In this document: in pieces, positions 8,530-18,037 of the stretch
How the letters are laid out: every line of letters begins with the position of its first letter
How positions within the stretch are numbered: the stretch's first letter is position 1
IMG/VR virus record: IMGVR_UViG_3300010396_000054
Span: 1 to 49,882 of that record
Source: a virus
DNA length: 49,882 nucleotides
Reading direction: 5' to 3' (one strand)
Program-made: the position numbers and the translations under genes
The notes under the pieces: generated by a model
Database searches by the model: none
What the model was told of the DNA's origin: nothing
What the model saw: only the letters and a program-made list of their open reading frames with translations

Positions 8530-9953
8530 CCATACACGGTCTCGCTTGGCGATTGGTTGCAAACGGTAACTCCTGTCGCGCTCACATTGGTGAGCGACAC
8601 ACTGCCCCAGGTTCCCCCGCCGACACCGTCCATCACCGCGCTGGCGGCGAGCGCGAGGCTTAGCACCGTTCGACCTGGGGCCGCGGTGGTGAGCTCGGCC
8701 GGATAAGCCACGTTGATCGCGGCGCTCGGTCCGATCGGTCCCGCCATGCCGAAAATCTCATAGCTGCCGTCGCCCTGCGCTTCATAACCAGGGTTGCCGT
8801 CGACGCGGATGTTGCGGCAGCCAGCCGGCACGCTGCAGCTCGCGACATTCCTGAACTTGCAGCTCGGGTCGATATCGCTGGCCGCGACCACCGACAGACC
8901 TTGGCCATCGATCTCGACCTCCTTGAGCCACGGCACCTGCAAGCCGCCCGTTGGAGTGAAGTCGATGCCGAGGATCGGCGCCGATCCGCCGCCGATTCCA
9001 CATGGGCCGATGAAGGCGCGGTTGATGCCACCGACGCCATTGACCGGCGCGCCGAGCGTGATGAGGGCGCCACTCACCACGGAAAAGAACGCCGACGCGA
9101 TCTCGAAATCACCGCAGTACCCACCGCCGAGCTTGAGGTTCGTCTTCGGCGCCGATCCGCCATCGGGAGGACCGAGGAAAATATAGCCGTCGAGCTCGAT
9201 GGCTTCCTCGTTGCTCCACCACACCATCGGAATGCCGGAGGACTTGGCCGAGCCGCCGTCGAAGCTCGAGAGCCCGACGCAATCGAGCACCACCGCCGCA
9301 TTCGTCCCGTTGCTGTTCGCGTCGATGAAATCCGAACCTTCCGTCTCGATCCACCACACCCCTTGGGGACCGGTGAGTACCGAGGCGAAAGCGCTGGTGA
9401 GTGCAAATCGGTTGTTCGCGTCGCCGCGCAGCACAGAGGAGCGCAGATTGTCGCTGGTCGGCGACTGGGATGGCCCTGCCTTGGTCTGCGTCCAGTTGCA
9501 GTCGACGAGCCGGGTGCGCAGCGCGCCATAGAGGTAGGCGTGCGCGATATTGCTCTGCGCATCGACCGTGACACGCTCGAAGCCGTTGCGCCGACAGTAG
9601 CTCGCGGTCGTGCCCAGCATCGCAAAGAGCACGTCCGGCGCCTCGGTGCCGTAATTCGCGATGCCGATATCCCGCATCTTCCAATCGGTCGAACCCGAGC
9701 AGTCCCACCAGATACCGCCCTGCGCGTCCGCGAGGAGCTTGGAGCCGAGGCCGGAGCCTTCGAACACCACACCGACGCCGCCAGTATCGTTGATGCGGCC
9801 GACGCGGTATTGGCCCGGCGGCACGAAGACGACGCCACCTCCCGCAGCGGCAGCGTTCCGGGCATTCTGGAAGGCAGCCGTATCGTCGGTCGTACCGTCG
9901 CCGACCGCGCCAAAGTCCGTCTTGACGTTCAGCACATAGGGCGTGTTGGTCAC
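8505..9953 (-). CDS. tailspike with pectate-lyase-type beta-helix
   Basis: The GTG start at 9953 overlaps the upstream stop as GTGA and has a GGGAGC site before it, giving 482 residues. A longer in-frame extension upstream is only the antisense-free shadow of the preceding gene. The protein opens with KTDFGAVGDGTTDDTAAFQ and VVFVPPGQYRVG, the classic entry of Pectate_lyase_3 beta-helices found in phage tailspikes. A long right-handed helix of short strands follows, and the end looks like a trimerising beta domain. Such spikes bind and often cleave host polysaccharide. It ends 25 bases inside the convergent oxygenase-like gene. Confidence 0.8.
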   Translation of the reverse strand: MTNTPYVLNVKTDFGAVGDGTTDDTAAFQNARNAAAAGGGVVFVPPGQYRVGRINDTGGVGVVFEGSGLGSKLLADAQGGIWWDCSGSTDWKMRDIGIANYGTEAPDVLFAMLGTTASYCRRNGFERVTVDAQSNIAHAYLYGALRTRLVDCNWTQTKAGPSQSPTSDNLRSSVLRGDANNRFALTSAFASVLTGPQGVWWIETEGSDFIDANSNGTNAAVVLDCVGLSSFDGGSAKSSGIPMVWWSNEEAIELDGYIFLGPPDGGSAPKTNLKLGGGYCGDFEIASAFFSVVSGALITLGAPVNGVGGINRAFIGPCGIGGGSAPILGIDFTPTGGLQVPWLKEVEIDGQGLSVVAASDIDPSCKFRNVASCSVPAGCRNIRVDGNPGYEAQGDGSYEIFGMAGPIGPSAAINVAYPAELTTAAPGRTVLSLALAASAVMDGVGGGTWGSVSLTNVSATGVTVCNQSPSETVYGHWRVRAR

Positions 9954-11341
9954 AGCTCGGCTCCCGTCGCGTACATGAGGGCTGAGGCGTTCTGTGTGCC
10001 GAACAGTGTCGCGTTCCCGGCGACCAGCGAAGTTGTGCCGATCGTCGCGGCGAATTCGATGGCATAGATCGTGGAGACGCTGAGCGAGATGCCGCCGGTT
10101 GGCTGATGCGCGCCGCCGCCGGAATCGGTGACCTGAAAGTTCGATGCGGAACTGACGGTAAGTCCGGTCGGCGCCACGCGCGTCGGCGTCGTGAACCCCC
10201 AGACGATCGTGCCCACGGTCGTCGACGTGCATTGTCCGAGCAGGCCGAACGTGCTCCCAGAGACCCCGCCGCTTCCCCACACGGGCAGGAAGCGGTAGCA
10301 CACCTCCTGCTCGACCGAGAGGGAGCGGAATTCGGGGATGGGGACATAGCTCTGCCCGCCCGCCACCGCCGCCGGCGCCAGGCGGATGTCGAAATCGCCG
10401 ATCTGGATGTTGCCGGAGGCGGCGTTGAGACCCGCGCCGAAATCGAGCGAGATCCATGCACCATTGCCGAAGGCCGAAGAAGCGGTCCAGGACCAAGAGA
10501 CGGTCGTCTTCGCCCCGTTCCCACAGGTCTGGAGCGCCTGGGCGTTGATGTCGGTCGTGTTCCCCGCCGGACTCCCTCCCGTCCAGGGAGCGGCGACACC
10601 TGAATCCGACGAATTGAGGTGCTTCACCGTCAGGGTCGGCGCGATCGCGACCCCCGAATTGTTGTTGATCGTCGCCTGGAAGACGACGACGCGGCCGGCG
10701 AGCGGCGCCGCCTCGTTGCCCTCGATCGGCTGCACCCAATAGGCATCGGAAAGACCAGATGCACAACTGAGCTGGAGCGAGTTCGCGCCATACCCGACCG
10801 AAGCTGCCTGTTGCCAGGATAGCGTGGCGCCCGTAGCGTGGAGATAGTGGCCGTCGAGCGTGTAGGCACCCGTCCCGGAACTGATACTGCCGGAGGTACC
10901 GCGAGAGGAGACGCGGCAGGAGGCGTTGCGGAATTTGTTGAGGAAGCCGCCCGAGAGAGCCGCGAGATCGTTGCCGCCATCGGCGTAAAGATTGGCGCCG
11001 AGCGGGATGCTGGAGACGATGTTGCCCGACTGGACCAATGCCTGGGCGGTGCCGGCGGTCCAGAAATTGCCGAAAATGTCACCGGCATTCCATGATAGCG
11101 GCGTTGTGCCTTCCTGACCGCGGACAATGGTGAGCGTATCCGAGGCGCGCGCCGTGCAATGGACGATCTCGAAGAGGAGACCCGTCGCGGCGTCGTTGAA
11201 GGTGCCGACGAAGTACTGGCCCGCCGAGGGATTGGCGAACTCGACGCCGGCGCCGGGCGTCAAGTTGACGCTCGTCGCCACATTGGTGATCGAGCCAGCT
11301 ATCGTCGTCTGCGCGTTGTTCGACCAAAGGATCGTGGACAT
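9950..11341 (-). CDS. tail fibre/spike attachment protein
   Basis: This 463-residue protein opens MSTILWSNNAQTTIAGSI and continues with NLTPGAGVEFANPSAGQYFVGTF, DTLTIVRGQEGTTPLSW and DIFGNFWTAG. These motifs are typical of the N-terminal anchor of phage fibres that sit on the baseplate. A lectin-like beta region (about 180-320) and a C-terminal domain ending ALMYATGAEL follow. The gene lies directly upstream of the beta-helix tailspike and overlaps it by four bases, so it may be the adaptor on which the spike is mounted. Fibre identity is likely; the binding partner is inferred. Confidence 0.65.
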   Translation of the reverse strand: MSTILWSNNAQTTIAGSITNVATSVNLTPGAGVEFANPSAGQYFVGTFNDAATGLLFEIVHCTARASDTLTIVRGQEGTTPLSWNAGDIFGNFWTAGTAQALVQSGNIVSSIPLGANLYADGGNDLAALSGGFLNKFRNASCRVSSRGTSGSISSGTGAYTLDGHYLHATGATLSWQQAASVGYGANSLQLSCASGLSDAYWVQPIEGNEAAPLAGRVVVFQATINNNSGVAIAPTLTVKHLNSSDSGVAAPWTGGSPAGNTTDINAQALQTCGNGAKTTVSWSWTASSAFGNGAWISLDFGAGLNAASGNIQIGDFDIRLAPAAVAGGQSYVPIPEFRSLSVEQEVCYRFLPVWGSGGVSGSTFGLLGQCTSTTVGTIVWGFTTPTRVAPTGLTVSSASNFQVTDSGGGAHQPTGGISLSVSTIYAIEFAATIGTTSLVAGNATLFGTQNASALMYATGAEL

Positions 11342-11356
11342 CTAAACTCCCGCGTC

Positions 11357-13447
11357 TCAGGGATAAGAGTGGGCGATGGTGGGCATTACGAAGCCGGGTG
11401 GCCCCCAGCCGCCGGTGATTGCTGGGAAGGAAACTGGCGAAGAGAAGGCGGGGCTTGTTAATGCGATGGTATAGGTGTCGCCGCTCAGCTGCGGATTCGC
11501 GCTCACCGGATTGGTGTCACTGGCCTTGTTGCCGTTGGTCTGGATAGACCCGCCGTCATAGTTCCAGTAGAGGTTATTCTCGATCGTGAAGTCGCCCGCG
11601 ACGTTGAAGCTGTTCTGAACGAAGGCATAGGCGCCGGTGGTCTGGCCCGCATTGACATTGACCGCGCCAGTATTCGACGCGATGACGATATTGCCAGTGA
11701 AGGTGGCACCCGCGTTGCTCTTGTTGACCGAGGTATTGTCCTGGCTCCAGTTGGCCGGGAAGGTAAATCCGCTCGCGCCCAGGTCCACGATGTTTCCGTG
11801 GAAGGTCACATTCGTCCCGTTGTGGTGGAAGAAGGCGCAGAGATTGCTGTTGTTCGACCCGAACCGCGTGCTCGGTGCGGCGATTACGTTGCCGTAGATA
11901 TTTACGTTGCTGCTGCTGTCATCGCAGTAGATGGCGTGACCGTTGGAATTGCTCGGCCCCCAGCCGGCGATGAAATTGTTCCTGATGGTGACGTTACCAC
12001 CAGTGGCCCCGGTATTTGCCATGTCGGTATAGATCGCACCGCAGTCGGCCTCGACCGTGTTGACGTTGATCAGGACGTTGTTCTCGATCACCGTCCCGTC
12101 GCAGCTCTGCCCCGCATAATAGGCGTAGGCAGCGATGCCGAACGCAGCGATGTCGTGCAGATAGTTGTTGCTGATCGTGCAGTTCGTGGCATTGCTGACG
12201 GAGAAGACGTCCGCTGGAGACCCGGTCGAGGTGAAGAAGGCCGCCTCGCAATTCGTGATCGTGCAGTTGGTGCTGCCGCCCTGGAATTCTACGCCGAAAG
12301 CGACGCCGTGCTGAAGCTTTATGCCGTTCCAGAGTATCCCGGAGCAGCCAGAGCCGTTGACGAACTGGTTCAACGTTCCCCCGCCGTCAAGGATAGCCGT
12401 GTTGACGCCGTCCGGCGGATAGTATTCCCAAGTCTCGTTGTTGTCGGCCGAGGAGAGATTCAGGGTGGCGCTGCGTGCGTAAGTTCCGGCGAGCAGATAA
12501 ATATGCTTGTTGGTAGTCGAGTTGCGCGCGGCCGTCTGCGCAGCCTCCAGTGTCTTGAAGGGCGCGGTCGCGGAATCCCCTGCATTGTTGTCGCTGCCGG
12601 TCGGAGAGACATACCAAGACGGCTTTACGACGCTCGGCGGCGCTGGCGGTGGCGGAGCAGGACCTGCCACGCTGCGCAGCGCGATCATTCCCGTATTGGA
12701 AGACCCCACACTCCCGGAAAGTCCAAAGGTCGCCGCAACCGAGCCTGGCGTCGTCTGCGTTGCCCATTCGCTGCCGAGATTTTCGGCGATCGAGGGAGGG
12801 GGAGCGGTTGACGCGAATATTTCGACGGCATCGAGCAGCCAGTGGTCATTCGAGACCGTGTAGGCAGCCGTGACCGTTCCGCCGCTCGTGGCCTGCTGGC
12901 CCAGCGCGGCGTTGTCGCCATTCGTGCTCTTCGAGACGTTGAGTTCCCACGACAAGGACGTGGGGAAGGAGGCGCTCGAAACCCCCGATCCGGTGGAGAG
13001 AAGGCTCAGGACATAGCTGCCGGAAGTCGTGCCGTTCAGCGAGACGGAGGCAGCGGTTCCGGGCGATGTATCCTGCGCGCTCACCGCGTCGCCCACCGAC
13101 CCGGCTCCGCTGAAGGAGATGCAGCCGACGATGCAATCGAGGTAGCCGCTGCCTGAGAAGGAGACCGAGACGGTATTCGGTCCTGTCGGCGGGTTGCTCA
13201 GCGCATAGAGGGCGATGCGCGTCGAGGACGCGGAGATTTTTGTATTTCTGCTGCCAGGGACGAGCGTTGCCGTCTTCCCGCCATAGCTGACCGAGTTGAT
13301 TGTCGGCGGTGTGCCGCTTGCATTCGTCGCCACCACACTGATGACCAGCCAATCGCCGGCCGTGTTGGTGAAGCTGTAATTCCCCGGCGATGAGATGAAG
13401 CTGTGCCCGGCGCCGCCCGGCTCCTGGCTGTCGATCGCTAATGCCAT
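11357..13447 (-). CDS. tailspike: N-terminal beta domain plus parallel beta-helix (696 aa)
   Basis: Residues about 1-215 form a beta-sandwich with repeated T/S/V/G strands (GDWLVISVVATNASG). A proline-rich linker APPPPAPPSVVKP leads to WYVSPTGSDNNAGDSATAPF, the standard entry of right-handed beta-helix proteins (DUF1565/parallel beta-helix type). Many N-rich rungs follow (NCTITNCEAAF, NNYLHDIAAFG, GNVTIRNNFIAGW). The architecture fits a second polysaccharide-binding spike. It sits between the baseplate gpI-like gene and another fibre gene, all on the same strand. Catalytic residues cannot be placed from sequence alone. Confidence 0.7.
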   Translation of the reverse strand: MALAIDSQEPGGAGHSFISSPGNYSFTNTAGDWLVISVVATNASGTPPTINSVSYGGKTATLVPGSRNTKISASSTRIALYALSNPPTGPNTVSVSFSGSGYLDCIVGCISFSGAGSVGDAVSAQDTSPGTAASVSLNGTTSGSYVLSLLSTGSGVSSASFPTSLSWELNVSKSTNGDNAALGQQATSGGTVTAAYTVSNDHWLLDAVEIFASTAPPPSIAENLGSEWATQTTPGSVAATFGLSGSVGSSNTGMIALRSVAGPAPPPPAPPSVVKPSWYVSPTGSDNNAGDSATAPFKTLEAAQTAARNSTTNKHIYLLAGTYARSATLNLSSADNNETWEYYPPDGVNTAILDGGGTLNQFVNGSGCSGILWNGIKLQHGVAFGVEFQGGSTNCTITNCEAAFFTSTGSPADVFSVSNATNCTISNNYLHDIAAFGIAAYAYYAGQSCDGTVIENNVLINVNTVEADCGAIYTDMANTGATGGNVTIRNNFIAGWGPSNSNGHAIYCDDSSSNVNIYGNVIAAPSTRFGSNNSNLCAFFHHNGTNVTFHGNIVDLGASGFTFPANWSQDNTSVNKSNAGATFTGNIVIASNTGAVNVNAGQTTGAYAFVQNSFNVAGDFTIENNLYWNYDGGSIQTNGNKASDTNPVSANPQLSGDTYTIALTSPAFSSPVSFPAITGGWGPPGFVMPTIAHSYP

Positions 13448-13450
13448 GGT

Positions 13451-15589
13451 CTAATCCAGGTACGGGCCATAGACATCGAGCGACGAACTTCCGTCGCCCG
13501 CGTAATTGGTACTCGTCCCACTGGCGAGGGAGACAAAGACTTGGGCAGAGGTATAGTTTCCGATCGTTCCCTTCATCCAGACGAGTTGCCAACCGTTTTG
13601 GCCGACAATGCTACCCGTGGACGAAACGCTGCCCGATCCTGTCGTATAGGTGGACACCAGAGCGCCCGTGCTTGGGTTGAAGATCGCGCCGGCAGTACTT
13701 GCGAATGTGTTGTCAACGAAGGAAATGAAAAGATTGCGGGAACCAGCCCCCGGCTTTACCCATGCCGCTATCTCGTAGGTCTGGCTCGCAGTAAGTGTGA
13801 CGCTCTGATAGATATAGTGGCCACCTGTCGCTGTCGTCTCGGTGATGACCGATGCGGCAGTCCCTCCGAAGGGATCGGCGACACCACCAGTCGTGTGCGT
13901 CGTGTCGTTGTTCTGCCAGCCCGAATTGCCGCTACCAGTAAAGCTTGGGTAGCCATTCAAGATATTCGATACACTCAATGAGACGCCGCTTGGATCGGTC
14001 AAGCCGCCATTGTTGCTGGTCGAAATCGACAGGCTAAGACCGGGATTGCTCGCCGACATGAGAGGCGTGTAGGTGAAGGTCTTGGCCGCAGTCGTCCCGT
14101 CGAATGCGACCGTGGCCGGCGAGAAGGTTCCGCCGTTCCCTCCGTCGCTCGGCGTGATGGTCGCCGTCGAGCCGCTGGCATTCGGTTGCACGCTGAAGTT
14201 GGCGCTCGCCTGACCAACCTTGACACTCGATGGTCCCGAGAGCGTGTAGGACGTGGCCCCTCCTCCTCCACCCCCGCCGACGCTCCCTTGTTCGAGGATG
14301 GTGAAACCCGATCCGGCGGTGAGTGGGTTAGATGCCTGCGCATCGGTGACGCCGTAGATGAGGTCCACCGCTGTGGTGGTGGTCTGCGCCCCGGAACTCG
14401 CCGCATTCGTCCCGATACCGGGAGCGGATTGATACTGCGCCGATGCCACGTCGAGCGCGCCCGACACATAGACGCCGCTGAATTCGTCCATGATCGCGCG
14501 GACCCCAGACGCATTGCCGCTGAAAAAGAAGGTCAGCGTCCGCGGACCGTTCGCGATCCCTTCGAGATAGAACATGGACAACTGCTTGCCGGTTGCCCCG
14601 TTCTGGGAAGTGGTCGTAATCTTGTAGAGGTTGCTCTTGTCGTCGGCGATCGATTGGAGATTGGTCGTCGAATCATAGACCACGCCGCCCAGCACAGCGT
14701 CGCCAGGCTGGACCGCGCTGCCGAAAGCAGCGGAGACATTGGCGCCCCCGCTCTCGGAGGGCGAGACATACCCCTGGACGTGCATGAAGACCGGCTTCGG
14801 CGGTTGCGGTGATGGTTGAGGCGGGGGAATCGGCGAGGGGTCGGCGAAGCTGACCACCTGCGGATTCCAATCGAACTGGAAGGGCAGCTCGAGCGCTCCG
14901 GACTGGACGGCCTCGACAAAGGTCGGCGCGAAGGCAAGCTGCGAGAATTGCTGCGCGGTCGTCTTGATCGAGTTGAGCGCGCACGAGTTCATGGCGAACT
15001 GATTCAGCAATGCACCGCCGACCACCTTGCGCAGGCCGCCGATGATCAGGATCGTGACTTCGCCGTCGACGCCGAAGGTGACGCTGATCTGATAGGTCTG
15101 GTCAACGTTCGGAGCCGAACCGTTCGCGCCGGTCAAGAACCGCATGACATGACGCTTCAGCCAGCGGATGTTGAAGACCTTGCCGTCGCCCTTGAAAAGG
15201 TGCCAGGTCAGGACGCGCTTGAAGACATCATCCGTCGTGGCGAAGTAGGAGGTCGGCGTTATGCGGCGGATCGCATTGAGCGCAAGAGAATCGAGCGGCC
15301 AAGTATTGAGCGCGCCGACATCCTTCGTCCCGCCCGAATAGAGGGTGGGGCGCGCCATCCCGTAGAGCCCCTCGGCGATCCAATCAAGTAGCGCTCCTGT
15401 GACGAGCGGGCTCGTCCAATTCGCCAGCACGGTCGTTGCGAACCAGTAGACATACTGAGTGACGAGCTGATTGTAGGCGCCGAAGAACGCCTGAAGGTCG
15501 TCGTCGTCCTCGTACTGCTTATAGAGATAAGCGGGGACGGTCTCCTGAAGCGATGTCGGCCCGCTCGGCGGCCATGACGTGTCGGTCAC
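13451..15589 (-). CDS. baseplate gpI/DUF2612-like protein fused to carbohydrate-binding domains
   Basis: The first 240 residues (YKQYEDDDDLQAFFGAYN, LDWIAEGLYGM, RVLTWHLFKGDGKVFNIRWL) match the tail-protein-I/DUF2612 style, a baseplate wedge tip that anchors fibres. Its place right after the J-like gene agrees with the conserved J-I order. A proline-rich linker (PIPPPQPSPQPPKP) then joins to beta domains with Ig-like and concanavalin-like features, and the C-terminus ends SSSLDVYGPYLD, typical of carbohydrate-binding folds. At 712 residues it is far longer than a normal gpI of about 200. So this looks like a wedge protein with its own receptor-binding tail. Confidence 0.7.
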   Translation of the reverse strand: MTDTSWPPSGPTSLQETVPAYLYKQYEDDDDLQAFFGAYNQLVTQYVYWFATTVLANWTSPLVTGALLDWIAEGLYGMARPTLYSGGTKDVGALNTWPLDSLALNAIRRITPTSYFATTDDVFKRVLTWHLFKGDGKVFNIRWLKRHVMRFLTGANGSAPNVDQTYQISVTFGVDGEVTILIIGGLRKVVGGALLNQFAMNSCALNSIKTTAQQFSQLAFAPTFVEAVQSGALELPFQFDWNPQVVSFADPSPIPPPQPSPQPPKPVFMHVQGYVSPSESGGANVSAAFGSAVQPGDAVLGGVVYDSTTNLQSIADDKSNLYKITTTSQNGATGKQLSMFYLEGIANGPRTLTFFFSGNASGVRAIMDEFSGVYVSGALDVASAQYQSAPGIGTNAASSGAQTTTTAVDLIYGVTDAQASNPLTAGSGFTILEQGSVGGGGGGGATSYTLSGPSSVKVGQASANFSVQPNASGSTATITPSDGGNGGTFSPATVAFDGTTAAKTFTYTPLMSASNPGLSLSISTSNNGGLTDPSGVSLSVSNILNGYPSFTGSGNSGWQNNDTTHTTGGVADPFGGTAASVITETTATGGHYIYQSVTLTASQTYEIAAWVKPGAGSRNLFISFVDNTFASTAGAIFNPSTGALVSTYTTGSGSVSSTGSIVGQNGWQLVWMKGTIGNYTSAQVFVSLASGTSTNYAGDGSSSLDVYGPYLD

Positions 15590-15592
15590 CGC

Positions 15593-17041
15593 TCAGCCCT
15601 GGTTGATGATGACGCCGGTCGACGAGCAGGTGAAGTAGCTCTCCGGGTCTCCGGCGATAATGCCGGTCCCCGATTCCGGACTCACCCCAACGCCATTGAT
15701 GCTGATATCGAACACCATGCGGGTCAGAAGCTGAGCGGGGAGAATCGACGCGACCGCCGTCTGGAATGTCGCCTGCAACTCGTAGAGGTTCATCGGGAAC
15801 CCGACCGCAATGCCATTGACATAGGCGGCGAGCGCGGGGGCCGCGAGCTGAGAAACAGCCGCGGGCGAAACGAGATTGCTCGAGGTGGTGTTCCAGGTCA
15901 CCACCATCGTCACCGTCTGCTGCGGTGGGTCGACGATCGGAATTAGATAGGTGTCCGGATAGTCGTAAACGGTGACCGAGATGTTGCGGTTGTTCGGGCT
16001 CAGCACGCCGCTCCCGACATAGGCAGCGGTAAAGGCGGAAGAGTTAATGGGCAGCGAGAATTCTGTCTCGCTGATCACGGTCGCGGTGTAGGCCGTCCCC
16101 GCTACGTCGTAGATCGCAGGGCTCGCGTCGGAGACCGTGACGATCTCGCCATTGACGAGTCCGTGGTTAAGGTTGGTGGTATAGACTGCGGGGTTAGCCT
16201 TCGTGATGCCGGTGACGGAGATGACCGAGCCCACCAGCGTGCTGATGTCGAAGAGCGCGGTATAGATCGCATAAGCGGCCTGATAGGGATCGCCGCCGCC
16301 GCAGATCACCTTCCACCCGCCGCCCGTCTGTTGCTGGACGGAGATGAGGCGCGTTTGCACACCCGCAACATTTCCGAGCAGGGTCTTCAGGTAGCGCGCC
16401 ATGCCTTGGCTCGCCGCCAGATTGGCCTGCTGAACGCGAAGTGCGTAGTCTTCCTGGGTTTCGTCCCCCGCCCCTGGCGTGCCCGTATTCGGATTGGTGA
16501 CCGTGAGGCTCACGCCTGGCGGCAGAGAGGTCACGATCTGATTGACCGATCCGGCCGGCACGTTCCATGTGCCCGAGGTGGTCGCGAGCGCGAAGAGCGG
16601 CGCTGAGGACCCGCTCACTCCGATGATGCCTCCGTCCTGGACGACGTACTGATTTGTGCCGTCCGAGACGGTGAAGCCCTTGGCGACAACAAAACCCGCA
16701 GCCCCGGCCGGGTTCGATGCGGGTCCGGAAACAACGATGAAGACACTGGTGTTTGAAGCGAGCCCGAGGGGCACCCCCAGCGCTTGGCCGAGTTCTGTCA
16801 GGACGAACGGATTCGCAAGAAATGGCGTCAGAGAGTTGATTGTGTCGATCGCCGACTGGTTGACGATCGAGAGGCCGGCCACCATCGTGCTGGCAAGGTC
16901 CTCGATCAGCGAGGCCGGCAGGTCTGCGGTATAGTCCGGGTTCGTCGCCGCGACGAGCGCCACTAATTGAGCGCGCAGCGTGGCGGGAGGCGTCGGAATA
17001 GCTCCGGCATCCGTCACGATGATGGTCGGAATCGCAGCCAT
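15593..17041 (-). CDS. baseplate J-like wedge protein
   Basis: The 482-residue protein has the family pattern: LIEDLASTMVAGLSIVNQSAIDTINS near 45-70, then the beta region with GFVVAKGFTVSDGTN and NVPAGSVNQIVT, then GDETQEDYALRVQQAN and a helical part. J-like proteins form the wedges that ring the hub. An extra module at about 274-347 (NHGLVNGEIVTVSDASPAIY) is an inserted beta domain that also appears in the sheath, plug and cement proteins here. The gene is followed within three bases by the gpI-like gene. Confidence 0.9.
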   Translation of the reverse strand: MAAIPTIIVTDAGAIPTPPATLRAQLVALVAATNPDYTADLPASLIEDLASTMVAGLSIVNQSAIDTINSLTPFLANPFVLTELGQALGVPLGLASNTSVFIVVSGPASNPAGAAGFVVAKGFTVSDGTNQYVVQDGGIIGVSGSSAPLFALATTSGTWNVPAGSVNQIVTSLPPGVSLTVTNPNTGTPGAGDETQEDYALRVQQANLAASQGMARYLKTLLGNVAGVQTRLISVQQQTGGGWKVICGGGDPYQAAYAIYTALFDISTLVGSVISVTGITKANPAVYTTNLNHGLVNGEIVTVSDASPAIYDVAGTAYTATVISETEFSLPINSSAFTAAYVGSGVLSPNNRNISVTVYDYPDTYLIPIVDPPQQTVTMVVTWNTTSSNLVSPAAVSQLAAPALAAYVNGIAVGFPMNLYELQATFQTAVASILPAQLLTRMVFDISINGVGVSPESGTGIIAGDPESYFTCSSTGVIINQG

Positions 17042-17042
17042 C

Positions 17043-17390
17043 TTACGTCGCTACCTGCGCGGTCAAAATGGCTCCTTGAAGCGTCACGGCATTGACTTGG
17101 TAGGTCGGGATCGGCAGGTTCTCGGTCTTCGCTATGACGAGTGCGGCGAAGAAGGGCGCAAACTGCGCTTGCGTCGCGGCTATGTAGAAATCGGGCGCGA
17201 TCTGCTGAAGCACCGACTGCTTCGCCGGAATGCCGTAATTGGCGAAGAAGGGGCTTTCGCCAAGGTTCAGCTTGAAGACCTGGACAAGCGTAGTCAGGTA
17301 GACTTCGGAATTATCCCCGTTCGGCGCCGTCTCGACGACGATCCAGGATTTCGATCCATCCGGATTGTTGATGCGGCCGTAGGTTCTCAC
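17043..17390 (-). CDS. probable gp25/gpW-like baseplate protein (sheath initiator)
   Basis: I use the GTG at 17390, which overlaps the upstream stop as GTGA; a TTG start nine codons earlier is also possible. The 115-residue product (RTYGRINNPDGSKSWIVVET, FKLNLGESPFFANYGIPA) has the size and the LxxxxGESPFFANYGIP feature of the small gp25/W-type wedge protein that starts sheath assembly. The position between spike and J-like protein supports this. The sequence match is by eye only, so another small baseplate protein cannot be excluded. Confidence 0.6.
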   Translation of the reverse strand: MRTYGRINNPDGSKSWIVVETAPNGDNSEVYLTTLVQVFKLNLGESPFFANYGIPAKQSVLQQIAPDFYIAATQAQFAPFFAALVIAKTENLPIPTYQVNAVTLQGAILTAQVAT

Positions 17391-18028
17391 GGCGAGGGAA
17401 GCTCTGACGGTGCCCAAGCATGGTTCACCGTCGTCACGGTCGCGCCTTGCGTGTAGTTATCGACCTGAAACGCATTGCCGCCGAGATAGGTCGTCCGCGA
17501 CCCGTATCCATTGACATCCGTCGAAAACGACTTCAGGCCGTGAAGAACCGCATTCCCCTCATTGTCGACGGTGAGCGTTGCGTTACCGCCGAGGTCCATG
17601 ACGAGTACGCCATTGGGTCCCTGCACCACGCGCTTCAGCGCGTCGCCGCCCGGCGGCGACCAGGCGGAATTTGCCACCGGCACGAACATCAAAGCCGAGA
17701 GGTTGGCTGGCCTCGAGAGATCAGCCGTTCCACCGCCTAGACCAGATATGCCCCCGAGATAGACGCTCGATGGGAAGGTGAGACCCTGCGTCTTTCCCGC
17801 CTCGACGGGAATCCAGTCGTAAAGCCAAGTTGCGATCGGCATCTCGACCTGGGGCAGCGTCCAGGGCGCGGCATTGACCGCAAACGAGACCGTGACGATC
17901 TGCCCCTCGACACTCACTGCCGTACAAGGAAGCGCTTGGCCGAGCTGAGCAATGGTATCGAGCACCTTCCTCTGCGCGAGCCGGTTGAGGCTCAGTGCGA
18001 AAGGCGTCTTTTGCGCGTTGTCGGTCAT
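17387..18028 (-). CDS. baseplate spike protein (gpV/Gp138-like)
   Basis: The product has 213 residues. The N-terminal part (ALPCTAVSVEGQIVTVSFAVN) looks like an OB-fold entry, followed by WLYDWIPVEAGKTQGLTFPSS and YLGGISGLGGGTADLS, as in the Gp138/gpV membrane-piercing spike. The C-terminal beta-strands (GNATLTVDNEGNAVLHGLKSF) would form the central spike stem. A good ribosome site of the AGCAGGAG type precedes the ATG. Spike then gp25-like then J-like is the classic myovirus baseplate order. Confidence 0.75.
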   Translation of the reverse strand: MTDNAQKTPFALSLNRLAQRKVLDTIAQLGQALPCTAVSVEGQIVTVSFAVNAAPWTLPQVEMPIATWLYDWIPVEAGKTQGLTFPSSVYLGGISGLGGGTADLSRPANLSALMFVPVANSAWSPPGGDALKRVVQGPNGVLVMDLGGNATLTVDNEGNAVLHGLKSFSTDVNGYGSRTTYLGGNAFQVDNYTQGATVTTVNHAWAPSELPSP

Positions 18029-18037
18029 CTTCTCCTG

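Noticed and set aside
8505-10766. A 753-residue frame covering the tailspike and the region upstream
   Set aside because: Only the part from GTG 9953 is coding; the upstream extension is Arg/Gly-rich shadow text of the adjacent fibre gene and lacks family motifs.
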